64,000 nucleotides of DNA from UBA2136 sp047635695 (GTDB lineage Bacteria > Pseudomonadota > Alphaproteobacteria > UBA2136). Numbering within the stretch: the stretch's first letter is position 1; every line of letters begins with the position of its first letter. This document shows, in pieces, positions 9,126-18,472 of this stretch. Below the pieces are notes generated by a model. It saw only the letters and a program-made list of their open reading frames with translations, searched no databases and was not told the DNA's origin. Made by a program: the position numbers and the translations under genes. The stretch covers positions 1 through 64,000 of the forward strand of contig JBLILN010000003.1 in the NCBI GenBank assembly GCA_047635695.1, read 5' to 3'.

Positions 9126-9409
9126 TTTATACCTATGTGTCAGTTTTTTTGTATACAGCATTTACACCCACCCCTATAAGAAAAAGGACCGAGAAGAGAA
9201 ACTTAAAAAGAGTAGAGCCTTAAACTAAAGAACTTTAAAGAAATGGAAAACCTTATTAACAAAGCAAAGGAAAAACTTTGATAGCTTAAAAAAGCAAGAT
9301 CAGAAAACTGACAATTTATAGTTGTTGTTTTAGTGAATACCCTCTTAAACACCCTTTTGAACGTAAAACTAAAACAAGTGCAGCTATACCCTCTAACCAC
9401 ACCCTATTT
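9126..9409. other. Gene-poor interval ending in a strong terminator
   Basis: No convincing protein gene was found in about 285 bases. A 12-codon frame (ATG about 9241, MENLINKAKEKL) is present but has only a weak AAAGAA upstream and may be chance. The segment is purine-rich on the plus strand and is followed by a GC-rich hairpin with a T-run, which would fit an untranslated transcript or simply the 3' UTR of the nuclease gene. Confidence 0.3.
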
Positions 9410-9440
9410 ACCCCGCTGACCCTGCGGGGTTTCTTTTTTT
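9410..9440 (+). terminator. Rho-independent terminator
   Basis: ACCCCGC (9410-9416) pairs perfectly with GCGGGGT (9424-9430) across a 7-base loop and is followed by TTCTTTTTTT. It sits 285 bases past the nuclease gene, on the plus strand. Confidence 0.85.
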
Positions 9441-9479
9441 CTGTCTGTATATATTAAGATACTTATGTCAAAAGGCTAT

Positions 9480-10277
9480 TTATACGTGTAAATCTAACAG
9501 ATCTTTCAGTTCTTTATATACGAGTGGAGACGCCACAATCATACGATCTACAGTGCCATCTGGCATTTCATTATTATACGAAATACATTCGCCAAAAATA
9601 TTTGTCACTTTTAGGCCAGCTTCAACACAAAGCACATGCCCGGCCGCACAATCCCATTCACTTTTAGGGCACAAAGTTACCATAAAGTCAGACTGACCCG
9701 CCGCAACGATTGCCAATTTATAAGCAATAGACCCGATAGGCTTCATCGAAAATTCACCTTCATAAGGCACCCAAAGACCGCGATTCATTTCAGACTGTGA
9801 AACCAAGCACTCTTGCTCTTTCAATGATTTTACACCTGCATTGGCGTTAACTTTTTCACCATTGAAGGTTAAACCTTCGCCCTTTGCACCCGCATACATC
9901 TGCTTTTTGGCAGGGTTATAAACAACCCCCACAATAGGCTTGCCGTTGCGCACAATGGCAATACTCACGGTAAATTCAGGCTCACCCTTTATAAAAGGCT
10001 TCGTGCCGTCTATCGGGTCGACAATGAAGACACATTCTTTATCGAGACGATCGGTATTATCTTCAATTTCCTCACTCAGCCAGCCATAATTTGGCCTTGC
10101 CGCCGTTAAAAAATCATGGAGGAATTGATCTGCCTCTTTGTCAGCAATGGTCACAGGGCTAAAGCCTGCATGCGCCTTCGTTTCTACCACCATATCGGTG
10201 CCAAAATAATTCATAATCAAAGGCCCTACTTTCAAGGCAGCCTCTTGCAATAGCTTTAAGTCATCTAAATAATTCAT
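9480..10277 (-). CDS. cysQ: 3'(2'),5'-bisphosphate nucleotidase CysQ
   Basis: The 265-residue soluble protein belongs to the inositol-monophosphatase superfamily. Metal-binding motifs are intact: LSEEIEDN (about 70), DPIDGTKPFIKGEPEFTVSIA (about 87-107) and WDCAAGHVLCVEAGL (about 208-222). The KPF form of the DPIDGT motif and the overall length match CysQ, which removes the phosphate from PAP/PAPS during sulfur assimilation, rather than the inositol-phosphatase SuhB. The gene stands alone on the minus strand, convergent with the nuclease gene and divergent from mutS. Confidence 0.88.
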   Translation of the reverse strand: MNYLDDLKLLQEAALKVGPLIMNYFGTDMVVETKAHAGFSPVTIADKEADQFLHDFLTAARPNYGWLSEEIEDNTDRLDKECVFIVDPIDGTKPFIKGEPEFTVSIAIVRNGKPIVGVVYNPAKKQMYAGAKGEGLTFNGEKVNANAGVKSLKEQECLVSQSEMNRGLWVPYEGEFSMKPIGSIAYKLAIVAAGQSDFMVTLCPKSEWDCAAGHVLCVEAGLKVTNIFGECISYNNEMPDGTVDRMIVASPLVYKELKDLLDLHV

Positions 10278-10538
10278 AAATACAATAATAACACTTAGAC
10301 AGCCTTGTCACAAATAACAAAAACGGTAAACACCTGCTTACATGAGTCAGTTTTGAGCGGAATTAAGGGCGAATAGTGCAGGCATAACAAGCGTATTAAA
10401 GAGAATATTTTCTATATATTACATGTTTTTAAGGCTTAAAATTCCTTTTTACACCACACATAAGAATTGGGGTGATATTTTACGCATTTTAAGGTATGCT
10501 ACGCCCCATAACAGGGGTTAAATTTAAGGGAATTTTAC

Positions 10539-13118
10539 ATGACACCGATGATGGAACAGTATTACAATATGCGCGACGCCAACCCTGGCTTCCTTCTTTT
10601 TTACCGCATGGGTGATTTTTACGAACTTTTTAGCGACCACGCTGTTACCGCATCTGCACTTTTAGGTATTACACTTACCAAACGTCGTAGCGCCAAAGAC
10701 GGCGATGCAGGTATCCCTATGTGTGGTGTTCCCTTCCATGCGGCCGAAGGTTACATTGCAAAACTTTTAAAAGCAGGGCATAAAGTAGCCCTTTGCGAAC
10801 AAACAGAAACACCCGAACAGGCTAAAAAAGCACGTGGCTACAAAGCCCTCGTTAATCGTGAAGTTGTGCGCCTTTACACCGGCGGCACGCTCACCGAAGA
10901 GTCTATGCTTCAAGCCGAAGAAAACAACTACCTGAGTGCTCTTTATAGTGTAGGTGGTGAATTAGCTCTGGGTTACCTTGATATATCCACAGGGGAATTT
11001 AAAGTCACGAGTGTGACAGAAACGTCATTAAGCAGTGAGCTTGCAAGACTGCACCCGAAAGAAATTTTAATCACAGAAAGTTTTGCTGACAAATACAAAG
11101 ATGATTTAAGAACTTACACCGACGCACTTACCATTGTTTCAAAAACAAAATTTGACAACGACCGCGCTGAAAAAGCCTTAATGAAATGTTTTAACATTAG
11201 CACGCTCGACGCTTTCAACTTTACAAGCAAGGCGCAAATTTCTGTGTGCGGTGCATTGGTAAGTTACGCCGAAGAAACGCAAACAGGCAAACTGCCAAGC
11301 CTTGAACATCCAAGTGTTTTGCGCAGTGGTAGCTTTTTATTCATTGACCCCGCAAGCCGCGGTGGCCTGGAATTAACGCAAACCCTTAAAGGGGAAAGAA
11401 AAGGTAGCTTTATCAGCACCATTGACCGTACCGTCACACCTGCCGGCAAGCGTGTTTTTAGCAACTGGATCACAGCGCCTCTCCAAGATTTACAAGAAAT
11501 TAAAAATCGTCAAGACAGCATAGAGGCGCTTATTAAACAAAAAGACAACCGTGCCGATATACAGCAAAGCCTTAAGCAAGGCGCAGATATTAGCCGCGCA
11601 CTTTGCCGTATTACACTTGAACGTGGTAGCCCTAAAGACTTGGTGGCCATCAAGAACACCCTCACACTATTACCGCAAATTCAAACAAAGATAAGCAAGC
11701 TTCATACAAGCCTGACAAAGGAAATTACAAAAAACACATCAGGTTTTGAAGCCCTTTCAAGCTTACTTGAAAAGTCTCTTGAAGATGACGTGCCAATGTT
11801 AGCGCGTGATGGCGGTTTTATAAAAAAAGGCTACTGTGCAGATTTTGACGCCTATAAAGACCTTGCGACAAACGGCATGGATATGCTGAAAAAGCTTGAG
11901 GCTGCAGAAGCGACACGCACAGGTATTAGCTCACTGCGTATTAAGTACAACAAGGTTTGGGGTTACTTTATGGAAGTGACAAAAACCCACGCCGACAAAA
12001 TACCCACAGATTTTATTCACCGTCAAACAACTACAAATGCCCAACGTTTTTCCAGCACTGTTTTGATGGAACTGGAACGTAAATACAGTGCTGCGCAAGC
12101 CAATATGCTGACCCGTGAACAAGCGCTTTTTGCAGAGCTTATTCAAGCCACAGCCGCCATGGCACCCGAGCTTATGCGTGCGGCTGATGGCCTCGCACAG
12201 CTTGATACCTTATGCGCCGGTGCCGAGATTGCGGAGGAATATAACTACTGCCGCCCGACCATCGACAACAGCCTCGCCTTTACTATCCGTCAAGGTCGTC
12301 ATAGCGTTGTTGAGCAAAATGTCGAGGATTATATTGCCAATGACAGTGAACTTTCAGATGGTAAACTCTGGCTCATTACAGGGCCAAACATGGCTGGTAA
12401 ATCAACCTTTTTACGCCAGAACGCCCTCATCACTATTTTGGCACATGCAGGCTTTTATGTCCCAGCCAGCCAAGCACACATCGGCCTTGTTGACCGTATA
12501 TTTACACGTATAGGTGCGGCAGATGACCTCTCACGTGGTCAAAGTACATTTATGATGGAAATGGTCGAAACCGCCGCTATTATGAACGGTGCAACAGAAC
12601 GTAGCCTTGTCATTCTCGATGAAATTGGCCGCGGTACCGCTACCTATGACGGCCTTTCTATCGCTTGGGCGGCTGTGGAGCATATCATCAACAAAAACAA
12701 ATCACGTGGCTTGTTTGCGACCCACTATCATGAAATGGCGGAGCTTGAATCACAGTACGAAAACCTCGAATGTTTCCACGTTCAAGTAAAGGAATGGCAG
12801 GGCGATATTATATTCCTACACAGTATTGGCAAAGGTATTGCACCTGCCAGTTACGGTATCCATGTGGGGCGCCTTGCAGGGCTACCAAAGTCTGTGACGC
12901 ATCGCGCAGAACAGATACTGAACCGCCTTGAAAAAAGTGCGGGTACAGGTAAAAATCTGTCACCTGTCGACTTACCATTATTTACAACCGCACCTGCTGA
13001 AGAAGCAAAGGAAACAAGTGCGCTCGAAGCACGTTTAAGTGATTTATCACTCGATGATTTAACACCGAAAGAAGCACATAACTTGCTCTACGACCTCAAA
13101 AGCATGGTTGTTAACTAA
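10539..13118 (+). CDS. mutS: DNA mismatch repair protein MutS
   Basis: The 859-residue protein has the usual length and order. The mismatch-binding domain starts with FLLFYRMGDFYELF (about 18-31), containing the Phe-x-Glu wedge. Connector, lever and clamp domains follow. The ABC ATPase has Walker A GPNMAGKST at about 614-622, the signature LSRGQSTF near 665, and Walker B LVILDEIGRGT near 690. THYHEM lies at about 727. The C-terminal tail (LTPKEAHNLLYDLKSM) is the conserved dimerisation/MutL-contact region. AAGGGA lies eight bases before the ATG. It is followed by a bidirectional terminator. Confidence 0.98.
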   Translation: MTPMMEQYYNMRDANPGFLLFYRMGDFYELFSDHAVTASALLGITLTKRRSAKDGDAGIPMCGVPFHAAEGYIAKLLKAGHKVALCEQTETPEQAKKARGYKALVNREVVRLYTGGTLTEESMLQAEENNYLSALYSVGGELALGYLDISTGEFKVTSVTETSLSSELARLHPKEILITESFADKYKDDLRTYTDALTIVSKTKFDNDRAEKALMKCFNISTLDAFNFTSKAQISVCGALVSYAEETQTGKLPSLEHPSVLRSGSFLFIDPASRGGLELTQTLKGERKGSFISTIDRTVTPAGKRVFSNWITAPLQDLQEIKNRQDSIEALIKQKDNRADIQQSLKQGADISRALCRITLERGSPKDLVAIKNTLTLLPQIQTKISKLHTSLTKEITKNTSGFEALSSLLEKSLEDDVPMLARDGGFIKKGYCADFDAYKDLATNGMDMLKKLEAAEATRTGISSLRIKYNKVWGYFMEVTKTHADKIPTDFIHRQTTTNAQRFSSTVLMELERKYSAAQANMLTREQALFAELIQATAAMAPELMRAADGLAQLDTLCAGAEIAEEYNYCRPTIDNSLAFTIRQGRHSVVEQNVEDYIANDSELSDGKLWLITGPNMAGKSTFLRQNALITILAHAGFYVPASQAHIGLVDRIFTRIGAADDLSRGQSTFMMEMVETAAIMNGATERSLVILDEIGRGTATYDGLSIAWAAVEHIINKNKSRGLFATHYHEMAELESQYENLECFHVQVKEWQGDIIFLHSIGKGIAPASYGIHVGRLAGLPKSVTHRAEQILNRLEKSAGTGKNLSPVDLPLFTTAPAEEAKETSALEARLSDLSLDDLTPKEAHNLLYDLKSMVVN

Positions 13119-13120
13119 AA

Positions 13121-13148
13121 AAAGAGCCTTCAAAAATGAAGGCTCTTT
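13121..13148. terminator. Bidirectional Rho-independent terminator
   Basis: AAAGAGCCTTC (13121-13131) pairs with GAAGGCTCTTT (13138-13148) around a 6-base loop. T-rich runs follow on both strands, so it can end both mutS and the convergent membrane-protein gene. Confidence 0.85.
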
Positions 13149-13159
13149 ATATTTTATCG

Positions 13160-14026
13160 CTATTTCGTAACAGGTGGTTTTTGAGCAGGGACTTCTAGTT
13201 TATATTTCGGCTTAAGCTCTGTTGTTGACGTTTTAACTTCAGTCGGCCTTGGCCCACATTCAATCACTGTCAAGTTCATCGTTTTTGCTTCATCATAATC
13301 TGCTAAATTCCGAGCATATACTTTATCCCATAAGGTCTGATTTTCTACAAGATCAAGAGCATCTTGTGTTTGTAAGTTCAGAACTTTATACCCTATATTT
13401 AAAAAATACACACCAACTGACACACTCCAAACAACCCAGACAAAGCTAAAAAAATCAGCAGCTAGCATACCTGTAGACAGATCAACTATAAAGATAGCTA
13501 ATTCAATAGCAGCAACTGCCCACATAAGTGAAAAACCTTTTTTATGGCATTCATTTACAAAATCACTACCGTGAAAAACGGCTTTTAAAACAAAAGTCAT
13601 CCAAATGATTGTGATCGGTGCTCCCCAAAAAACAGGAGAGGTGTGTGAGGCTGTATTCGCCGCGTTTGGCATAGAAATACTAACAGAGTTAAGCAACCCT
13701 GTTGGCATAGATGGTGCAAAATATACAAATACCGCAGCTATAAGTAGAACGACAACAAAATATAATATTTTACGCATTTTAATATTTCCAATATCTTTGA
13801 CTAAAGCAACCAAAGCTGTGACAGGAAACACAAATACGAACATAAGCCACAGGCTAGACCAAATACTAAAATCTGTATAAAAATTATTGCCACCCATCAT
13901 CGCTGTTTCATTATCGAAATAAGTAATAAAACGATAACAAACCCAAATGATTGCGATGCAAAAAAACGTCCAAGCACCGTGTTTTCTATCCCCTGAAGAA
14001 AGAGGGATATTTGTAAAGTTAGACAT
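13160..14026 (-). CDS. Multi-pass membrane protein of unknown function
   Basis: I place the start at ATG 14026 (MSNFTNIP) because AGGAC lies five bases upstream; the longer frame to 14146 has no site. The 288 residues contain about six hydrophobic segments (about 20-36, 56-78, 85-105, 132-150, 165-185, 190-210) and a hydrophilic C-terminal tail rich in Lys, Thr and Pro (KPKYKLEVPAQKPPVTK). I recognise no family. It shares a direction with the hypothetical gene upstream, but that gene has its own terminator, so it is probably transcribed alone. Confidence 0.6.
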   Translation of the reverse strand: MSNFTNIPLSSGDRKHGAWTFFCIAIIWVCYRFITYFDNETAMMGGNNFYTDFSIWSSLWLMFVFVFPVTALVALVKDIGNIKMRKILYFVVVLLIAAVFVYFAPSMPTGLLNSVSISMPNAANTASHTSPVFWGAPITIIWMTFVLKAVFHGSDFVNECHKKGFSLMWAVAAIELAIFIVDLSTGMLAADFFSFVWVVWSVSVGVYFLNIGYKVLNLQTQDALDLVENQTLWDKVYARNLADYDEAKTMNLTVIECGPRPTEVKTSTTELKPKYKLEVPAQKPPVTK

Positions 14027-14131
14027 AAGTCCTCGCTTAAAGGCTGAACAGCCTTTGTAAAAGAAAATAAAATGTTTCAAAAGTATTGAGTTAAATATGG
14101 TACTTAAAGGCCATAAATACAAGTCTTTGTA

Positions 14132-14157
14132 TAAAAAAAAGCCCAAAAAAGGGCTTT
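14132..14157 (-). terminator. Rho-independent terminator
   Basis: On the minus strand AAAGCCC pairs with GGGCTTT (14151-14157 and 14138-14144) across six bases and runs into nine T residues. It lies just after the stop codon of the 192-residue hypothetical gene. Confidence 0.8.
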
Positions 14158-14163
14158 AAATCG

Positions 14164-14742
14164 TTATATATTTTCAAGAGCATTGACGTAACGTTCCACT
14201 GTGCGTTGATCAATTTGTACAATTTTAAAGTTTATTGCCTTTGACCATAGAATTGATTCTTCGCTGAAAATAGCCTTTATCAGGGTATTTTCTGCAACGT
14301 GCATATCATCATAAAGGTTGTTGACCGGTAACAATGGCGACCATTTAGCGGCACTTCCTTTAAAACGAAAAGAGCGGAATACCTTTGCGAAAAAATGAGG
14401 CTCAAACGTGCTTTTTGCCAAAAAATCAGCTGAACGTAAAAAACATGGAAGATCGTCATAAGTAGCCATGATAGCATAAGAAGAATTTGATTTTTCCACC
14501 ACATTTTTTTGTAGTATATTCTGTACATCGCCTCCATTATTAAGGAATCTTTGATACGTCATATTTAGCAATATGGTGAAATAAGTATTACCAGATTCAG
14601 TACATGTGTCTGGCATGTGTGTAGACGCATCGACTTCAAGGTACGACATAACTTCTAAATTAAACTGACTCGCTGCAAAGCCATGATAAAGTAAAATGGA
14701 CGCAAAATAAGCGCATTTATTTTCAAATTTAAGATAATTCAT
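14164..14742 (-). CDS. Hypothetical protein, no family recognised
   Basis: The start is set at ATG 14742 (MNYLKFENK), eight bases after a strong GGAGG; the in-frame ATG at 14766 lacks such a site. The 192-residue product has no clear signal peptide or membrane segment. It has mixed helix character, with a few Cys residues (CAYFAS, DTCTESG, LPCFLRS). It sits divergent to murJ and ahead of its own terminator. No function can be proposed from the sequence. Confidence 0.55.
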   Translation of the reverse strand: MNYLKFENKCAYFASILLYHGFAASQFNLEVMSYLEVDASTHMPDTCTESGNTYFTILLNMTYQRFLNNGGDVQNILQKNVVEKSNSSYAIMATYDDLPCFLRSADFLAKSTFEPHFFAKVFRSFRFKGSAAKWSPLLPVNNLYDDMHVAENTLIKAIFSEESILWSKAINFKIVQIDQRTVERYVNALENI

Positions 14743-14770
14743 AGGATTGGCCTCCGATAAAGGCAAGAAA

Positions 14771-14814
14771 TAAAAAAGGTAGGTCTTTGTAATGCTTTAT
14801 AAATACCTTTTTTT
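14771..14814 (+). other. Inverted repeat with T-run between divergent genes
   Basis: AAAAAAGGTA (about 14771-14780) is complementary to TACCTTTTTT with about 24 bases between, followed by more T. It could be a weak terminator of a short plus-strand RNA or chance in AT-rich DNA. No gene precedes it on the plus strand. Confidence 0.25.
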
Positions 14815-14897
14815 TAAATAAAAAGCAATTATTATTCATAAAAGTCACAGTTAACAACTTTGAATATCCATTTGACCTTGCGGTTTAAGGGGAAAAG

Positions 14898-14909
14898 ATG
14901 GCAATATAA
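14898..14909 (+). other. Three-codon mini-ORF ahead of murJ
   Basis: ATG GCA ATA TAA follows a near-ideal AAGGGG ribosome-binding site five bases upstream. The same bases include TATAAT (14905-14910), which could instead be a -10 box placing the transcript start near 14917. Only one of these readings is likely to matter. It is recorded because murJ lacks an ordinary start codon. Confidence 0.3.
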
Positions 14910-14940
14910 TTTCATATAATTTAAAACAGGGTTTAAGCTT

Positions 14941-16506
14941 ATTTCTATTTTAAGATCATCGTTTATTGTAAGTAGCTTGACACTTGTTTCTCGTATATTT
15001 GGTTTTGTGCGCGACATGATTATTGCCAACAAACTTGGTACAAGCGCAACCTCCGATGCTTTTTTCCTTGCTATGATTTTACCAAATTTATTACGTCGCC
15101 TTTTCGCCGAAGGCGCTTTTAACGTCGTTTTTGTGCCCATTCTTGGCCGTATCCAAGAAGAAAAAGGTCAAAAGGCTGCAGAAAAATTCGCTGCAAGTGC
15201 CTACACAACACTTGCCATTATTTTGCTTGTTATCACTTTACTTGCTGAATTCTTCATGGAGCCGTTTATTAGCCAAATTCTCGCCAGAGGTTGGGCTGAT
15301 GACCCTGAACGCCTAGAACTTGCTGTAACCCTTGGACGTATCACTTTCCCTTACTTAATGCTGATTACTTTTGCCAGCCTTGCTGGCGGTATCTGCAACA
15401 CTTATGGCAATTTTGCCCCCTTTGCTATTACCCCTGTTTTGCTTAACATTTCGTTCATTGCAGGCTTATTAATATTACCTAAACTGGGCGTTGATCCAGC
15501 CATTGCGGCCGCGTCCTCTATGACTTTTGGTGGTATTTTACAAATGCTTTATATGGCCATAGCGCTTAAAAAAATAAAATTTGATTTATCCTTCACAAAG
15601 AATATTAAACATAAAGAAATGCCAAACCTTCTGAGGCGACTTGGCCCCGCAGCCCTTGCCGTTGGTATTTTACAAATCAGCTTTTTAGTCGATATATTAC
15701 TCGCCTCGTACTTAGAAGATAATGCTGTTTCATACCTGCAGTTTGCAAATAGGTTTTACCAGCAACCGCTTTCTCTTATTGGTATTGCGCTGGCAACTGT
15801 TTTACTGCCGCACCTGTCAAAGGCACTTAAAAAACAAGACAAAACCGCCGCGAACAAAGCGTTTAGTGAAGCTGCTATTCATGGCTTTGCGCTTAGTTTA
15901 TTTTCGACCGTCACTTTAATGCTTTTAGCCTTCCCTCTCATTCATACACTGTTTGGCCATGGTGAATTTTCACTCGATGCAGCAAGCCTTGTGGCAAAGG
16001 CTATGCAAGCTTATTGTATCGCCTTGCCTGCTTATATTATGACCAAAATAACCGTAACGTGCTTTTACGCCAACGGGGACACAAAAACACCGCTAATTAT
16101 TTCAGCCATTACGCTTGTCATCAACGTTATTTTCAACCTTATTTTAATGCAGAAATATGGTTATATTGGCATTGCATTTGCCACCAGTATTGCCGGTTGG
16201 TCAAATGCGACGATGCAGTTTATAGCTCTTAGAAAACAAAACTTTATTCAAATTGAAGACATGGCTGTATTTAAGAAAAAAATGGGCCAGTCAATGCTTT
16301 TAGCGTTGGCAACCTACCTCGTGATCACCACCATTGAATTTGTATTACCATATAATGAAGGTGGACAAACATATATTCAAATACTATGGTTAGCTGTTGT
16401 TGGATTATCTGCTTTATGCACCTTTATTTATTGCGCACATTTAATGAAATTTTTCAATGCGCATGACATTATGGCCGCCATACTTAAACGACGTAAAAAG
16501 GTGTAA
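14941..16506 (+). CDS. murJ: Lipid II flippase MurJ
   Basis: This is a MATE-like/MVF flippase with about 14 membrane segments that exports lipid II for peptidoglycan synthesis. Family motifs are clear: TLVSRIFGFVRDMIIANKLG, then SDAFFLAMILPNLLRRLFAEGAFNVVFVP, which carries the essential Arg and Asp residues. The first ordinary start is TTG 14977, but that removes the conserved first helix. The frame upstream reads ISILRSSFIVSS, which fits the usual MurJ N-terminus (MSLLR...TVxxxTLLSR), and begins with ATT at 14941, nine bases after AGGG. No ATG, GTG or TTG lies between the stop at 14917 and 14977. I therefore propose ATT 14941; TTG 14977 is the alternative. Confidence 0.9.
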   Translation: MSILRSSFIVSSLTLVSRIFGFVRDMIIANKLGTSATSDAFFLAMILPNLLRRLFAEGAFNVVFVPILGRIQEEKGQKAAEKFAASAYTTLAIILLVITLLAEFFMEPFISQILARGWADDPERLELAVTLGRITFPYLMLITFASLAGGICNTYGNFAPFAITPVLLNISFIAGLLILPKLGVDPAIAAASSMTFGGILQMLYMAIALKKIKFDLSFTKNIKHKEMPNLLRRLGPAALAVGILQISFLVDILLASYLEDNAVSYLQFANRFYQQPLSLIGIALATVLLPHLSKALKKQDKTAANKAFSEAAIHGFALSLFSTVTLMLLAFPLIHTLFGHGEFSLDAASLVAKAMQAYCIALPAYIMTKITVTCFYANGDTKTPLIISAITLVINVIFNLILMQKYGYIGIAFATSIAGWSNATMQFIALRKQNFIQIEDMAVFKKKMGQSMLLALATYLVITTIEFVLPYNEGGQTYIQILWLAVVGLSALCTFIYCAHLMKFFNAHDIMAAILKRRKKV

Positions 16507-16514
16507 ATATCTAC

Positions 16515-17216
16515 TTACTTGTTCTGGCGATAACGCTGAAGAAGTAAGGCGCCATAAAGGCTTGGTAGGATAAAAGCCAAGGCCAGCCAAGTGAGCATAT
16601 ATTCGCTATGTTTCGCCCCTGTATGAGGTTTTTCAATAAATGATCGGATATTCTGATTACCTGATGATGTTGCCTGTATAAGCAACCCCTTATATTCTGC
16701 AACGCTTGGAAATACAGCGGTATCAACCCTTTTTATCACTTTTTTTGTTATGCCGTAAAGAGGGCCTTTGAGCCATGCTTGCTTTTTAGGTACATAACGT
16801 ACCACTCCAGTAAAGCTCACCTGCCCCTTTTTATCTTCTAGCTCTTTAGGGGGTGCTTTGTCGTAATCTTTAGGTATCCATCCCCTGTCAACCAACAGGC
16901 GTGAACCATCAGGTAAAATAAGAGGTGTGATAATACGGTAGCCGCCATAAGATTTATAATGTCTATTTTGTAATAACTTTTCATTTTCATAATCAAACAC
17001 ACCTTCAACTTGAACGATATCCCAATCACTATAAGTTTGCTGATGATTATAAAGAACCGACTTCACAGCAAGTTTTTGCTGATATATGGAAAAGGCGTCC
17101 TGTTTTTCATGCATACGGCCATATTGCCAAAAAGCCAAAGATATAAAAACAACCTCAAAGGTCATCATTAAAATAAAGAACGTTATAGATATTTTGTTTA
17201 TTTTCGTCACAGTCAT
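16515..17216 (-). CDS. SURF1-family cytochrome oxidase assembly protein
   Basis: The 233-residue protein has the SURF1 layout: an N-terminal membrane helix (about 9-31) followed by FWQYGRMHEKQ, a large periplasmic domain, and a C-terminal membrane helix (about 205-225, LTWLALAFILPSLYGALLL). Signature motifs are GVFDYENEKLLQNR, GYRIITPLILPDGSRLLVDRGWIP at about 92-115, and EYMLTWLALA. SURF1 helps insert heme a into cytochrome c oxidase. No oxidase genes are adjacent, so it is separated from the usual ctaB/ctaG/coxC cluster. It is convergent with murJ. Confidence 0.87.
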   Translation of the reverse strand: MTVTKINKISITFFILMMTFEVVFISLAFWQYGRMHEKQDAFSIYQQKLAVKSVLYNHQQTYSDWDIVQVEGVFDYENEKLLQNRHYKSYGGYRIITPLILPDGSRLLVDRGWIPKDYDKAPPKELEDKKGQVSFTGVVRYVPKKQAWLKGPLYGITKKVIKRVDTAVFPSVAEYKGLLIQATSSGNQNIRSFIEKPHTGAKHSEYMLTWLALAFILPSLYGALLLQRYRQNK

Positions 17217-17350
17217 AAGTATTAAAATAGTCCTATACAGTTAAAAAGCAATTAAATTCCGTTTAAAACCATTATTTACTTTAAATTTGTCATAAGATAG
17301 AGCATACAGAAATTAAATATCCACATTATTAATAAAGAAGACGGATCCTT

Positions 17351-18472
17351 ATGCCAAAGAAACAAAGAATAGTAAAAATAAAAGAACGTGTCAGCAACCT
17401 AGAAGGTAATGTAAAAATGGCCTTAGGCGTTGTTGCTTTCGTAATTTTATGGATGCTGTCTGGTATTTTTTCGGGCGACGATGCTATTGTCGAAACAAAA
17501 AAAGTTCATGCAAAAAAAGAAATTCAAGCCTTGCGTGTTATTGCTGAGCCCTACACAAGACAAATTATTCTTTCAGCAACGACAGAGCCTTATATGCTGG
17601 TAAACCTTGCGGCACGCATTGAAGGACAGATTGAATCCATTAGCGCCAAACGCGGTGACGATGTTGAAAAAGGCACAATCCTTCTATCCATTGAAAAAGA
17701 ACAGCGTGCAGAGGCACTGCAAACAGCTAAATACCAATTGAATCAAGCACAATCTCTTTTTAATGCCGCGAAGAACCTTAACAAAGAAGGTTATCGCGCC
17801 GATTCATCCTTGGATGGACGCCGTGCTGAGCTTGCTCAAGCCAAAGAAAACCTTAAACTAGCAGAAGACAGTTTGTCATACACTAAAATTTCCAGCCCTA
17901 TTAATGGCTTCGTCGAAGACCGTTTGGTTGAAGTGGGTGATTACGTTAAAAAAGGAACGGCTGTTTATCAGATCGTCAGCAAGGGCCGTTATAAAGTTGT
18001 CGCTTATATTTCACAAAAAGACAGAGGTGCTATTCAAGTAGGCAGCATTGCGACAGCCACACTGGCAACAGGTGAAGAAATTACAGGCACCATTACTTTC
18101 ATTGCCAGTAACGCACATAACATCACGCACACTTACAAAGTGGAAGTTGATGTGAAGTCTGGCATGGCTATCCCAACGGGTATGAGTGCTAAATTAAGCA
18201 TTCCAAGTATTGCCGTTACAGCGCAACTTGTACCTTATGCTGCCATGGTTTTAAATGACAAAGGTAACCTTGGTGCCATTATATTAGAAAGTACTAATAA
18301 GGCGAAGTTCGTACCGATAAACCCGCTTGATGACAATGGTAAAGGCTTCTATTTAACAGGCCTACCTAAAGAATCTTTGGTGGTTATTAAAGGGCAATCA
18401 GACCTTATTGATGGTGAGATTGTTATACCGCATATTGTTGACCAAGCCCCCTTAGCTAGAAAGGTTTATTAA
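17351..18472 (+). CDS. RND efflux periplasmic adaptor (membrane fusion protein)
   Basis: The protein has 373 residues with a signal anchor (about 24-40). The biotinyl-lipoyl-like half motif RIEGQIESISAKRGDDVEKGTILLSI follows at about 85-115, then an alpha-hairpin (about 118-170). The second lipoyl half is at about 175-210 (YTKISSPINGFVEDRLVEVGDYVKKGT). Beta-barrel and membrane-proximal domains follow. It should link the inner-membrane RND pump to an outer-membrane channel. The stop codon overlaps the start of the next gene (TAATG). No TolC-type gene is in this operon. Confidence 0.9.
   Translation: MPKKQRIVKIKERVSNLEGNVKMALGVVAFVILWMLSGIFSGDDAIVETKKVHAKKEIQALRVIAEPYTRQIILSATTEPYMLVNLAARIEGQIESISAKRGDDVEKGTILLSIEKEQRAEALQTAKYQLNQAQSLFNAAKNLNKEGYRADSSLDGRRAELAQAKENLKLAEDSLSYTKISSPINGFVEDRLVEVGDYVKKGTAVYQIVSKGRYKVVAYISQKDRGAIQVGSIATATLATGEEITGTITFIASNAHNITHTYKVEVDVKSGMAIPTGMSAKLSIPSIAVTAQLVPYAAMVLNDKGNLGAIILESTNKAKFVPINPLDDNGKGFYLTGLPKESLVVIKGQSDLIDGEIVIPHIVDQAPLARKVY

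Noticed and set aside
13605..13880. Plus-strand frame of 91 codons inside the membrane-protein gene
   Set aside because: Antisense to the 288-residue gene and lacks a plausible start region.
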